Positions 34,874 through 44,604 of a stretch of 46,806 bases of DNA are shown here, piece by piece. The position numbers and the translations under genes were made by a program. This DNA comes from Nocardia aobensis NBRC 100429. Its GTDB lineage: Bacteria > Actinomycetota > Actinomycetes > Mycobacteriales > Mycobacteriaceae. The stretch covers positions 1 through 46,806 of the forward strand of contig NZ_BAFQ01000287.1 of NCBI RefSeq assembly GCF_000308375.1, in the 5' to 3' direction. The notes beneath the pieces were generated by a model. It made no database searches, was not told where the DNA came from, and saw only the letters and a list, made by a program, of their open reading frames with translations. The first letter of the stretch is position 1. Each line of letters begins with the position of its first letter.

Positions 34874-35197
34874 ATGCCTCCTCGTAAACGTCGGTCGTTC
34901 ACGGCCGAGTACAAGGTCGAGGCTGCGCATCGTGTGATCGATTCCGGTCGCACGGTCGCTGAAGTTGCCCGGGAACTGGGCATCCACGAGAGCCTGTTGG
35001 GGACGTGGGTCAAAGACGAGCGGCGCAGGATCGCCGCCGCCGAGATCCACGGCGAAAAGCCCCTGGATGCCGCTGAGCGAGCCGAGTTGCAGCGACTGCG
35101 TAGGCAGGTCGCTGAGCAGGACAAGGACATCGCGTTCCTGAAAAAAGCGTCGGCGTACTTTGCCGCGATGCAGACGAACCGGCCCGGTTCGATCTGA
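34874..35197 (+). CDS. IS3 transposase OrfA
   Basis: The HTH protein (MPPRKRRSFTAEYKVEAAHR at the start, then the TVAEVARELGIHESLLGTWV helix-turn-helix and a leucine-zipper-like coil) binds the element ends and regulates transposition. The frame is open upstream to 34823, but the ATG at 34874 gives the usual N-terminus. The end overlaps the start of orfB by one base (TGATG), and the AAAAAAG site near the end can shift ribosomes into orfB. Confidence 0.85.
   Translation: MPPRKRRSFTAEYKVEAAHRVIDSGRTVAEVARELGIHESLLGTWVKDERRRIAAAEIHGEKPLDAAERAELQRLRRQVAEQDKDIAFLKKASAYFAAMQTNRPGSI
35141..35147 (+). promoter_or_regulatory. A6G slippery heptamer for -1 frameshifting
   Basis: AAAAAAG lies in the zero frame as AAA AAA G. 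The -1 frame has no stop from here to the orfB ATG at 35197, so slippage yields an OrfAB fusion, the active transposase in IS3 elements. Confidence 0.75.
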
Positions 35198-36114
35198 TGG
35201 CCGAGTACGCCGGCCCCGACACTGTCACCGGCGTTGCCGGTACTGAACAGCCTGCAGGGCACCGGTTTTCGATCCGCCGCATGGCACGACTGCTGCAGGT
35301 GTCGAAATCGGGCTACTACGCATATGTGAAGCGCAGGGCGGCAACGGTTCTCACCGACCGCCAGCAGCGGCGGGCGGACCTGGAAACGAAGATCGTCACC
35401 GTTCATCGCGAATCGCACGGCACCTACGGATCACCGCGGATAACCGGCGAGTTACGTGATCGGGGCGAGCGAGTCTCGGCCAAGACCGTCGCCAAGATTA
35501 TGGCGTCGGCCGGGCTCGAAGGGATCAGTCCTCGCACGTTCAAAGTGCGCACCACCGTGGCAGATCCCGCGGCATCGTTCCCGACGGACCTGGTGGAACG
35601 CCGCTTCGACCGGGGCCGGCCCGACGCTGTCTGGACGACCGATATCACCTATCTGACCTGCGGTGAAGGCGACATGTTCCTCTGCGCGATCCGCGACGGC
35701 CACACCCGCAAAGTCCTCGCCTACACTCTGGCCGACCATATCGGCGCCGACATGGTCACCGACGCCATCGATGCCGCGGTCGCGGTGCGAGGCGGCCGGG
35801 TCTCCGGCACGATCCTGCACTCGGATCGCGGCGGGGAGTTCACCGCACATCTGACCGCGCGGGCCTGCTGGCGCCACGGGCTGCTCCGGTCGATGGGAGC
35901 GACCGGAATATGTTGGGACAACAGCCCTTCCGAATCGCTGTGGTCGAGTTTCAAACACGAACACTATTACCGTCACACCTACGCCACGAAGACCGAACTC
36001 GTTGTGTCGGTTGACAAGTGGATGAACTTCTACAACACTACCCGGCGGCATTCCGCGATCGGGAACCAAAGCCCCGACGACTACGAGCGTTCACTTCGAA
36101 CCGCTGCCGCCTGA
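35197..36114 (+). CDS. IS3 transposase OrfB (DDE integrase)
   Basis: 305 aa. DDE core: VWTTDITYL (first D), LHSDRGGEF (second D) and NSPSESLWSSFKHE (E), with the HTH_21-type GTYGSPRITGEL region ahead. All catalytic residues are present. It is made alone from its ATG or as OrfAB after frameshifting. IS150/IS51-like by the TGICWDNSPSESLW pattern. Confidence 0.9.
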   Translation: MAEYAGPDTVTGVAGTEQPAGHRFSIRRMARLLQVSKSGYYAYVKRRAATVLTDRQQRRADLETKIVTVHRESHGTYGSPRITGELRDRGERVSAKTVAKIMASAGLEGISPRTFKVRTTVADPAASFPTDLVERRFDRGRPDAVWTTDITYLTCGEGDMFLCAIRDGHTRKVLAYTLADHIGADMVTDAIDAAVAVRGGRVSGTILHSDRGGEFTAHLTARACWRHGLLRSMGATGICWDNSPSESLWSSFKHEHYYRHTYATKTELVVSVDKWMNFYNTTRRHSAIGNQSPDDYERSLRTAAA

Positions 36115-36154
36115 AATCTTTAAGCCCCCTGTCCACCATTCGGGGTGAACCTCA

Positions 36155-36578
36155 CTCGAGTATCCCCAAGCCGCTCGATCGACAGTCCTGCCGCACGCGA
36201 ATGCCACGACCGACGCCATCCCCGGCATGGATGGGTCCTCTGATGATGCGTTGGATGGTGGCGGCGCGCGCCTTGGCGCTGTGCCCTTCGTTTGCGAGGT
36301 CGGCGAGGTACGCAAGAAGATCCAGACAGGTGCCGACGGCGTCGTTCAGCGGAATGGACCGCAGCGCATCGTTCGCTGAGCAGGTACGGCGAGTATCGAC
36401 GCGGTCGTCTACCAGCGGCTCGAGGAACTCTTTCGGGACGGATATCGGCGTGGCCTGTTGTCGGCGCCGCCCGGGCTGCTGGGGGAGATCACCGGCGGTG
36501 CGGTGGAGCGCGCCCGACGTAGGCGAGATCGATGGTGTGCATAGCCGTTCCTCAGTTCTTCGGCTCGCCAGTTTTCGG
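36155..36578 (+). pseudogene. Decayed region with a possible TetR C-terminal fragment
   Basis: No intact gene. At about 36391-36540 one frame reads IDAVVYQRLEELFRDGYRRG and then LLGEITGGAVERARRRR, which resembles the ligand domain helices of TetR regulators. The adjacent SDR gene could once have been its target. Weak. Confidence 0.25.
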
Positions 36579-37087
36579 TTAGTACATGGCCATTCCGCCG
36601 TTGACCGCGGTGGTGGTGCCGGTCATGAACGCGCTGTCCTCACCGGCGTAGAACGCGACCGCGCGAGCGACGTCAAGCGGTCGTGCCAGGCGGCCCAGGG
36701 GCGTAGCGGCGATCTGCCGCTGCGTCAGCTCCTCGTCGAGTACCCGCGAAATCCTGGTCTCGGCGACGGGGCCGGGCTCGACCACGTTGACGGTGATTCC
36801 CGCCGGGCCGAGTTCCTGGGCGAGGTAGCGGGCGAACTGCGCAAGCGCGGCCTTGGCCGTGCCCAGCGCGATCATGCCCTCGCGGGGCCGGCGGCTCAGA
36901 CCGGTGCCGAGATAGATCAGCCGTCCCCAGCGCTGTTCGGTCATCGCCGGCAGCACGGCTTTGGTGACGATGAACGCCGCGCGCATCTCGTCGTCGAGCT
37001 TGCCGCCGAGTTCCGCCCAGGTCATCTCCTGGAACGGTTTGATCGCGTAAGGGGTGAGCGCGTTGTGGACCAGCACATCGACGCCAC
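36579..37087 (-). pseudogene. Short-chain dehydrogenase, N-terminally truncated
   Basis: The frame ends normally (MTGTTTAVNGGMAMY) and reads the second half of an SDR: VDVLVHNALTPY (NAG-type motif), AAFIVTKAVLPAM, LIYLGTGLSR, GTAKAALAQFARYLAQEL and ITVNVVEPGPV. The Rossmann half with the Gly motif is missing; upstream of 37087 the sequence is unrelated. The usual YxxxK Tyr is also replaced (ALGTAKAAL), as in some members that act without reduction. Not expected to be functional. Confidence 0.75.
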
Positions 37088-37870
37088 TCCTCGGGTAGGC
37101 TGCGGACCCACTGCGCGCGGCCACCCGAACACAGAACACACACGCCGACGATCCTCCGACTGGCTGCTGGCAAGCCCGCGTATGCGTCGTGGCGGCGTCT
37201 CGGTCGCCTCTGGCGGGTGGGACTGCTACACGGATAGGCGGCCCTGTGACCTGATCGCGCCGCAGTTGCATATCCGGAAACCCGTCCCCCGCAAACGCTC
37301 AGCGCCGATACGTGAATGCCAGCCGTCCCTCCATTGCCTTCACCACTCCTATCGAACGGCTTCGCATCGCGTGGCACCCATACCGCCGCGGCGCCCCGCC
37401 CGATCACAATGTTCCTGGGACGTCGTCATCCAAGCCCAAGTAGTAAGGCGAAACCCGGCACCGGTCTGCGGACGACACCGGGCTCACCCAATCCACGTGC
37501 CACCAAACCGACTCTGCGCCACGCACCTACAAGATTATCCAATCGTCGCTGAGCAAGTTGCCCCTCGGCCCCCGCGGCTGGCAAGCGTGCTCAAAACCGG
37601 CTCTGGATATTCCGGCCATAGCCCGCGTGTTCACCAGCTCGGGATGCGCTGCGACGACCACAGAATCCTCTTCGCCCCCAACGACTCCGAGAGACCGATC
37701 GATCCTGATGCGCCACAAATTCGCCTGCATCCCCTCCCTGGCAGCGACGCCGGGGCATCTCCCCCTAGCGTGGCCCTGCTGGGGCAGCGACACGGACGAG
37801 CACCAACACATCGCCGGAACCACCAGCAGCCCAGGCCATCGCGGCGCACGGCCGCCCGTCACCGCGCATC
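37088..37870. other. Region without a supported gene
   Basis: Only short ORFs with Pro/Arg/Ser-rich translations on both strands; no family recognised. Probably decayed sequence between the SDR and recombinase fragments. Confidence 0.5.
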
Positions 37871-38140
37871 GAAGCAGGGCTAGCGAACACTTCCAAGGAC
37901 CTTACGATCGGCACCACCGTGCTCAAGCACGCCCTTGACCTGATCGCGGACCCTGAAGCCCTCTACCATGACGCCGGTCCTGAGGTGCGCAGGAAACTGA
38001 ACGAAACCTTCTTCGCCCGGATCTACATCGACGATCTGTGGGACTCGGCAATCCCGAAGGTCTGCGACGAGAAGGCGCCTGTGTTCGCCGATCTCCAAGG
38101 GCTCCAGGCGCACTCAGAAGTGCCACACGTTCTGGGCTAG
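37870..38140 (+). pseudogene. Large serine recombinase C-terminal fragment
   Basis: The frame reads ANTSKDLTIGTTVLKHALDL, then IADPEALYHDAGPEVRRKLN and ETFFARIYIDD. This is the extreme C-terminal helix-and-strand region of large serine recombinases, where ALY, RR-x-LN and FF are conserved. The catalytic and zinc-ribbon domains are absent, so it is a leftover of an integrative element. Confidence 0.6.
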
Positions 38141-38234
38141 CACATTTCGCCAGCTTCCGTTTCCTGGCCCCATGGACTTCATCGCGCGATCAGAGTCTGC
38201 CAGGCATAGCGAACCGTCAAACAGAGAAACACTA

Positions 38235-38263
38235 TTGAACGTGCCGTCGGATAGCGGTACGCT
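38235..38263 (+). promoter_or_regulatory. Possible promoter of the amidinotransferase cluster
   Basis: TTGAAC (38235-38240), 17 nt, TACGCT (38258-38263; TAnnnT type). It would give a leader of about 370 nt. Nothing else between 38141 and 38641 looks coding. Confidence 0.3.
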
Positions 38264-38641
38264 AGTTGAGTCAACAACCCGCCGCACGCAGCAAGCTGCA
38301 GGAGGACAACCACAACCGCGGCTTTCGTCACCTGGTCACTATCCGACCATTCCCATCCGCCTGGAGCGAGCGCATTTGCGCGCCTTCTTAGGGATTCCGA
38401 GCAAATTCGACATCGCTTCGATGCCACATTCGGCGCTCGCATATAGGCTCGCCCGTCCCACAAGACGACCGCAAAAGGTGACCGACATCGTATTACCAGA
38501 TATTCGAAATCCGCAGACGGGACTGCTCACTGTCACAGCAGGTGACCCGTCGATGAGGCACATTCCGAGCATCGTACATCCGATTGCTAACTCATCCGGA
38601 TGCGCTGAGCGCACTCCCCGATCCATCAGAAGGTTACGAAC

Positions 38642-40414
38642 TTGTCAAACAACAAGATGTACGGCGAACTTCTTCTCGATCTCAGAGAATTCGAATCAGG
38701 TTCACCGACGCTGAAATCCTGCGCAGAGCACTATGCGGCCGAACATCATGCAGTTTTTCCCGGATTGATATCTTTTCCGGGTCTGCGCATTCTTCAGGAT
38801 GAGATAAGGAGGCTGCGAAGTGAAGGGGTCCGAAAAGAGTTCCTCATGGACTGCATGGAAGGCTCGCCGAGGCGTATGACCACCCTCGGCGGTGATGTCG
38901 TGGATAAGCTGTCTTCACTCATTCCCGGAATCTACCGTGACCCCTTGCTGCTGGACGTTATCGAGGCCACGTGTGGGGAACGTGTAATTCCCCTAGAAGA
39001 TGACGTGGACCGATACGTTATCAATATTCTCGACCGCAAGGACGACACCTTCGGAGCTCATTTTGACGACTATCCGCTATCGGTCGTTCTGATTATCGAG
39101 GCTCCCCATCCGGAAGAGGGTGGATATCCCGAGTTGGTTCCACGGGCGAAGTCCGTATCGGAGCTGGAGACCGAACCTACCGTTCCGGTCCGGCTCGCCG
39201 CTGGTGATGTCTACGTACTCAAAGCCGACACAACGGCCCACAGGGTAGCACCGCTACGTTCCGACCGTGAGCGCATAGCGATCAACCTCGCGTACACCAC
39301 TCCCGATTTCGTCGCAAAACCCACCGAGTCGGCAAGCTTGCTCTATTCCCGGGAGCCGGTGGTCGGCGGTTTCACGGCCGCCCGCCGCCCAGTGGTCGAA
39401 TCTCATAACGAATGGGACCTTTTGGAGGAAGTCATTGTCGGCGTCGCTGACGGCGCGATGTTCCCGGCGGAGACGCGGCGCATGATCGAAGCCACCATGC
39501 CTGCGGAGTATTGGGATCTCTTCACCCCGGGGCGCCCATTCCCGGAGGATATCGTTGCCGCTGCCCAGGATGAATTGGACAACTTTGCGTCTGTACTCGT
39601 TGATGAAGGAATCGTGGTCCGGCGCCCCGATCGCCTCGACCTGGCCGCAATCGGTGGCCACACCTGTGCGATGCCACGCGACTGTCTGATGGTGGCAGGT
39701 TCGGAGATAATCGAGGCGCCTATGTCGTGGGTGTCGCGCCGATCGGAAACGCTCGCATATCGCCCCTTGCTGAGCCGATATCAGGCGGAAGGGTCGCACT
39801 GGCATTCTGCGCCGCGAGTGCTCGAACATTCGAGTCTGCTGAACAACGATCCCTACGCAAAATGGGCCATCAACAACAGTCAGCCGGCCTTCGATGCGGC
39901 TGACTTCCTCAAGTTCGGCCGAGATATCGTCGCCCAACTGAGCCACGTGACCAATCAGGCCGGCATCGACTGGCTGAGCCACCACTTGGGAGAAGGCTAC
40001 CGCATGCATGTGCTCGATACGAACGATGAACACGCGATGCACATCGATGCCACTATCATGCCGCTGCGTTCAGGATTGATGCTCTTCAACCCCGAACGGA
40101 TCGATGTCTCGACGCTGCGCAATGCAGGATTCAGGGAATGGGAGCTCGTCCCGACGCCGCGCCCCGAGGCACGCGAACATCCGCCGCTGTTCATGACGAG
40201 TGGCTGGGTCAACATGAATTTGCTCGTTCTCGACGAAGGGCGCGTCGTGGTCGAGGAGCAGGACGAGAAGATGGTGGCGCTGCTCTCCGAACTCGGATTC
40301 AGGCCGATCAGGTGCCCTTTCCGGCACGTCCAGAGCCTCGGAGGTTCATTCCACTGCGCGACACTCGATGTACGACGTCGCGGTCAACTTCGATCGTATT
40401 TGCAGCCAATGTAA
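38642..40414 (+). CDS. Fusion of 2-oxoglutarate/Fe(II) dioxygenase and glycine-amidinotransferase-like enzyme
   Basis: 590 aa from TTG at 38642, chosen because AGAAGG lies 8 nt upstream; the first ATG is at 38657. Residues 1-235 form a cupin-fold dioxygenase of the HalD/BesD-like group: H140-F-D142 and H200 would bind iron and R211 the 2-oxoglutarate. The Asp at the second ligand predicts hydroxylation; halogenases of that group have Gly there. Residues 250-590 match the amidinotransferase family (AGAT/StrB type), with FDAADF near 417-422, HAMHIDAT (His467) and GGSFHCATLD (Cys572), the nucleophile that takes the amidino group from arginine. One protein would therefore hydroxylate an amine-bearing amino acid and convert the amine to a guanidine, or the reverse order. 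First gene of a cluster with an exporter and an ATP-grasp ligase. The exact substrate is unknown. Confidence 0.85.
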   Translation: MSNNKMYGELLLDLREFESGSPTLKSCAEHYAAEHHAVFPGLISFPGLRILQDEIRRLRSEGVRKEFLMDCMEGSPRRMTTLGGDVVDKLSSLIPGIYRDPLLLDVIEATCGERVIPLEDDVDRYVINILDRKDDTFGAHFDDYPLSVVLIIEAPHPEEGGYPELVPRAKSVSELETEPTVPVRLAAGDVYVLKADTTAHRVAPLRSDRERIAINLAYTTPDFVAKPTESASLLYSREPVVGGFTAARRPVVESHNEWDLLEEVIVGVADGAMFPAETRRMIEATMPAEYWDLFTPGRPFPEDIVAAAQDELDNFASVLVDEGIVVRRPDRLDLAAIGGHTCAMPRDCLMVAGSEIIEAPMSWVSRRSETLAYRPLLSRYQAEGSHWHSAPRVLEHSSLLNNDPYAKWAINNSQPAFDAADFLKFGRDIVAQLSHVTNQAGIDWLSHHLGEGYRMHVLDTNDEHAMHIDATIMPLRSGLMLFNPERIDVSTLRNAGFREWELVPTPRPEAREHPPLFMTSGWVNMNLLVLDEGRVVVEEQDEKMVALLSELGFRPIRCPFRHVQSLGGSFHCATLDVRRRGQLRSYLQPM

Positions 40415-40632
40415 TTCACAAATTCTCCCGCACCGGTTCACCATTAGGGGCTCGGGCATTGCCCGGCCCGCAGGTATGCGGCTCGAGTCTCATCGTCGCC
40501 GATGAGACTCGAGATCGCACCGGATTCGCGCCGAATGCACCAGCCCGCTGGGAGCTACTTGCCGTCAACAAAAATGACCGGTCGGTATCGCTTGAAGTTT
40601 CGATTGCTTTTACAGGGAAAGCAAGTCCAGAA

Positions 40633-41919
40633 ATGCATGATCTATCCGCAGATCTGTTGCCGTCTTCCACGCCACCCGTGGTCCGCATCTATGCTGTGCG
40701 GGCGTTCGACGCAATGGCAAGTGCGACCATAAGCTTCGCAGTGCCACTGTTGGTGTTGATTTCGACCGGTTCTGCCAGGATGACAGGGCTGGCCTTTTTG
40801 CTGGAATGGGCGCCCCGCCTCGGAGCCTTCACCATCGCCGGTACCCTGGTGGAGCGCTGGGGTGCGGTGCGGGTGATCCGCATTGTCAATCTTTGTCGTA
40901 CTGTCTGTCTGATGGTCAGTGGTGTGGCCTTTACGTTTCTACCGACGACGGGCGCGGCGCCCGTTTCGGTAACTCTTGTGTTCGGAACCATCTCCGGCGT
41001 GCTGGCCGAGTTCACCTACGTCGCGATGGAAACCCTCGGCGTGCAAGCAGGCCGCGAGTACAGTGTGCGGACGCATCGTATTCAGGCTGTGAATACCGGC
41101 ATAGATCAGGTAGCACTGATTATTGGCCCGTTGTTCGTCGGCGTGATTCTGCCCCAGAGCGCCCCGACGCTACTGTATGCGGTTGCCGGTTTCGCGCTTG
41201 CCGCAAGCGTCGCGACGTCGCGCATGCGCGCACCGGCGGCGCCTGCCGAATCCGGCGTTTCTGACATACACGCAGGGTTCGGCGCGGTGCTGCGTACCCC
41301 TGCGCTGCTGTGGCTCCTGGTCGGTTTCATGGCTTCGAACTTGAGTACCGCCGTGCTGCAAGCAGCGACTCCGGCCCTGCTTCTCGTCCAACGTCACAGC
41401 TCGCCGGCGGCAGTCGGAGCGCTGTGGACCGCCGCCGCCATCGCTTCGCTGCTGGCGGTCGGGATAGCCCGGCCTGCGATCGGTCGCTGGAGCGTACGCG
41501 GTGTCGGCGCGGCGGCAGCCGCGTCCTCTACTCTTGCGTGCCTGCTGATTCCGGTACTGCCGGGAATCCTAGGCTACACCCTGGCCGCAGTAGCGTTCAT
41601 GGCGGCAGACGGCGCGCTGACCGTTGTGCTACGGACGCTGCGCAGCCGGTTGCTGCCGATAAAGGGCTTCAGTTCGGCACTGTCCGCCTCGGTCCTCATC
41701 GTGCTTCTGCCGATGCCGGCGGCCGGGATACTGGTAAGTGTCGTTCCTGCGCACAGCCTCACCGCACTGTTCCCCGCCTGCGCCGTTCTGCAGGGCATTT
41801 TTCTGTACTACTGTTTCCGTCCCGCGACAGGCGGCTGTCGGCGTCGTATCGGCACTGGAGCATTACCGCCCGCCATTGATCCGGCGACGCCGGAAGCAGC
41901 ACACACCACCTTGAGCTGA
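40633..41919 (+). CDS. MFS exporter
   Basis: 428 aa from ATG at 40633, just before the first helix; the frame is open for 165 more codons upstream but that part overlaps the preceding gene. Twelve hydrophobic segments are visible, with GTLVERWGAVRVIRIVN as the loop 2-3 motif. It lies 219 bp after the dioxygenase/amidinotransferase gene and 67 bp before the ATP-grasp gene. It most likely exports the product of the cluster and gives self-protection. Confidence 0.8.
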   Translation: MHDLSADLLPSSTPPVVRIYAVRAFDAMASATISFAVPLLVLISTGSARMTGLAFLLEWAPRLGAFTIAGTLVERWGAVRVIRIVNLCRTVCLMVSGVAFTFLPTTGAAPVSVTLVFGTISGVLAEFTYVAMETLGVQAGREYSVRTHRIQAVNTGIDQVALIIGPLFVGVILPQSAPTLLYAVAGFALAASVATSRMRAPAAPAESGVSDIHAGFGAVLRTPALLWLLVGFMASNLSTAVLQAATPALLLVQRHSSPAAVGALWTAAAIASLLAVGIARPAIGRWSVRGVGAAAAASSTLACLLIPVLPGILGYTLAAVAFMAADGALTVVLRTLRSRLLPIKGFSSALSASVLIVLLPMPAAGILVSVVPAHSLTALFPACAVLQGIFLYYCFRPATGGCRRRIGTGALPPAIDPATPEAAHTTLS

Positions 41920-41986
41920 GCAGTTCAGCGGCGCGACTCCCCCAATGCCTGACCAGTTCCCCCACCCTCGTCTCGATAGGCTCGTA

Positions 41987-43255
41987 ATGTCCGAAAATGC
42001 CCGTCCCGTAATCATCCTCGTCGGGGGTCGCGACCAACTCACGCGCGGCTTCTGTCTGGAGTGGTTGGCGGCCCACTATCGGGTCGCTTTGATCGTCGCC
42101 CAGCCCCCCACGTGGCAATGCGATCTGATCGTCGACTACGAGGTGGCCGATCAGATCGCCCCGGCGGCGGTAGTGGCTGCCGGAGCGGCGCTCGCCGGCC
42201 GCCATTCGATCGCCGGTGTACTGACGTGGGACGAATATTCGGTGGTCGCGGTCGCCGCCCTCGGTGCAGAACTCGGCTTGCGTACGAACACGGTCGTCGC
42301 TGCGACTTCGTGCCGGGACAAAGCGACCGCTCGTCGACTGCTGGCAGAACAGAGGGTCGGATCCGCCGAGTCGATACCGGTCAGCACTCTGGACGAGGCA
42401 GTCGCAGCAGCATCCATCCTCGGGTATCCTGTAGTTCTCAAGCCAACTTCGTACGCCGCCAGCATCGGCGTCATCCGAGTCGACGCCCCCGAAAATCTCA
42501 CAGCCGCATGGAAATTCACCTCCGGCCATGTGCGACACCAGGGACCGGAAGGCAGCGGCGCGCTGGTCGAGGAATATCTGGATGGACCGGAATTCTCAGT
42601 CGAATGCGTCACGATCTCGGGTTGTCCGACGGCCCTCGCAGTCACCCACAAGGAAGTCGGGATAGCTCCCTTTTTCGAGGAGTTGGGGCACACCGTCTCG
42701 GCCGACGATCCGCTCCTGCCGAAACTCGCCCCGGTTGCCGAGGCCGCAATTCGCGCGCTCGGTCTCACCGATGGTGTGGCACACGTGGAGATCCGGTGCA
42801 CTACACGGGGCCCGCGGATCGTGGAGGTCAATCCCCGGCTGGGCGGCGACATGACCGCTATGCTGGTCCGCCTCGCCACCGGACTCGACCTACCACGCAT
42901 CGCGGCAGATGTCGCGTGTGGCCACACCCCTGATCTCACCCCGAGGTCACTTGGCACGGCCGCGGTCAAGAACATCTATGCCACCGCCGACGGGGTACTC
43001 ACCGCACGGGATCTCGACATGGTGCCTGGTCCGCGGTATCCATGGCTCCAGCAGGTGGGCTGGTTGCGGGAGGTCGGCGACCGAGTGTTCCTGCCTCCGA
43101 ACGGTGATCTCGACACCGCACGCATCGGGTTCTTCATCGTCACCGCCGACGATCAGGCACAGGTTCACGAGCGCATCGGTGTGGTCACCGACCAGCTCAC
43201 GGTGACAGTGACCGACGCCTCGATAACGACGTCGGACACGATCGCGCCGGTGTAA
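41987..43255 (+). CDS. ATP-grasp carboxylate-amine ligase
   Basis: 422 aa from ATG at 41987 (AGG 7-9 nt upstream); ATG at 41945 is in frame but has no ribosome site. The N-terminal biotin-carboxylase-like lobe (VIILVGGRDQLTRGF) is followed by the ATP-grasp fold: LGYPVVLKPTSYAASIGVIR as the lysine and Gly-rich loop, ALVEEYLDGPEFSVECV, and VEIRCTTRGPRIVEVNPRLG with the Mg-binding E and N. This resembles L-amino-acid ligases of the BacD/YwfE type, which join amino acids through an acyl phosphate. It probably condenses the guanidino amino acid with another amino acid. Confidence 0.85.
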   Translation: MSENARPVIILVGGRDQLTRGFCLEWLAAHYRVALIVAQPPTWQCDLIVDYEVADQIAPAAVVAAGAALAGRHSIAGVLTWDEYSVVAVAALGAELGLRTNTVVAATSCRDKATARRLLAEQRVGSAESIPVSTLDEAVAAASILGYPVVLKPTSYAASIGVIRVDAPENLTAAWKFTSGHVRHQGPEGSGALVEEYLDGPEFSVECVTISGCPTALAVTHKEVGIAPFFEELGHTVSADDPLLPKLAPVAEAAIRALGLTDGVAHVEIRCTTRGPRIVEVNPRLGGDMTAMLVRLATGLDLPRIAADVACGHTPDLTPRSLGTAAVKNIYATADGVLTARDLDMVPGPRYPWLQQVGWLREVGDRVFLPPNGDLDTARIGFFIVTADDQAQVHERIGVVTDQLTVTVTDASITTSDTIAPV

Positions 43256-44520
43256 CTTGCCCCCTGACCTGCAAAGGGGGAGGTCACCGGCGCAATCGAT
43301 GTTGCTGGTTTGGGGACGAAGTGCTGGGCGCGGTCACATACTTACAAGTCCCCTATCGGCCGGACGGTCCACTCCGCCGGACTCCGACACCCGCTCCGGT
43401 CCCGCACGGCGATCGGCCGGCTCATCACCCGCCGAGACATCTACCTCCGCGAGAAACACTGTGGCGGAAGTTGTATGAAACTTGCGCCCGCGCAGACGAG
43501 CTTGCGTACATCGCAACGTAACCGGATCCAGTGCAAACGCATCCCGGCGCGTGGTGTCTATAGCTGATACTCACCCGGCGGGGTGCGACGCAACCTTCCG
43601 CAGATTCTGACCGGGGCCCGCGAATCGAATCCCGGATTCATGGACGCTTATTCTGACTTGCAGGGCCGCTGGGCGGCCGCAGGCGCAGGTGAATCTCCAT
43701 CCGCGAGAGGAAAGTTCGGCGCCGACCAGGGCCGGGGGCGCGTCATCTGTTCCTGCCTCCGGCTACGGCGAAACAGTGCCCGACGGCTATCTCGTGCTCC
43801 GGTCAGACACCAATCGAATTGATGTTCCGCTTCTACGGTGTCGGGCCCGCGGTGATGAACAAGCAATGGCACCTCGAGGACCCGGAGATCATCGAATCCG
43901 AAGAAATAGCCGGCCAAACGTGACACGACCCGGCTGCGCACGCGCGGTTCGACCCCGAAGCCTCGACGCCGACGTGTCCCGAGGCCCGCTACGACCGCGG
44001 GCCTGCTCGTCGCGGATTGCGCATCTCGAACCGGGGTGCGCACCAACTCGATCGAGTACCACCGCCGACGGGTCCACTCACCTATAGGATTCCGCGCAGC
44101 AGTCGCCGTCGCCTTGCAGTCGAACAGCGCCCCGCCGAGCCAGATCCTCAGGTAGACATCGTCTTCGCCCGAGTGCCATGTCGCAGTCGGCATCCTATCT
44201 ACCGCCTTGCTCGTCGAGTTGCTGATGAGGGAATCGCTTAGCCGTACAGCGCCTTCCATGCCTTGCCGCGGAGGAAGGCTGCGTAACTTAGTTGGGCGAG
44301 ACCCCAGTTATGATTCCGACGTCCCCTTGCTGGTCGACATCATTGGCGACCGCCGACGCCTTTGTCGGTTGGGGGCGGTAGACCACCCGGCGTGCTCGGC
44401 CCGCTGGCCCGATCCGTGCGAATCCTTCGCGTTCACAGACTCACACTCTCGTCGCTTGCGCGGAACGGTAGAACTACCTAGACAGCTACCTAATCCAGAA
44501 GACGTGTCGGTGCTGTAGCG
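43256..44520 (+). pseudogene. Decayed region after the cluster
   Basis: No intact gene. At about 43735-43920 the plus strand reads SSVPASGYGETVPDGYLVLR and, one frame over, MFRFYGVGPAVMNKQWHLED then PEIIESEEIAGQT and a stop: the end of some enzyme or envelope protein, broken by a shift. I do not recognise its family. A CCCC...GGGG hairpin just after the ligase stop (43260-43280) may terminate that gene. Confidence 0.35.
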
Positions 44521-44604
44521 GCCTGTGGGGTGGACGCCGTAATGCGGTCCAGTGATTGGCCATTGGCCCTAGCTGCGGTGTCCGGTCGCGGGCACGCTGG
44601 GGCA

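Larger units (their letters stand above)
34805..36154. mobile_element. IS3-family insertion sequence, apparently intact
   Basis: 1,350 bp. The left end TGAGGTTCACCCCG (34805) matches the complement of the right end (to 36154), and the inverted repeats continue with GTGGACA. CTC is duplicated on both sides (34802-34804, 36155-36157), fitting the 3-bp duplication of IS3. It carries orfA and orfB in -1 phase. Interruption-free, so recently active. Confidence 0.85.

Noticed and set aside
36018..37883. 621-aa plus-strand ORF
   Set aside because: It starts inside the IS3 orfB, crosses the element end and then opposes the SDR remnant; the translation has no domain and high Arg/Ser/Pro content.
38642..39350. 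Halogenase of the HalD/BesD type
   Set aside because: The second iron ligand is Asp (HFD); halogenases of this group have Gly at that place.
40138..40632. N-terminal extension of the MFS exporter
   Set aside because: It overlaps the amidinotransferase frame and is not hydrophobic; ATG at 40633 lies right before the first helix.
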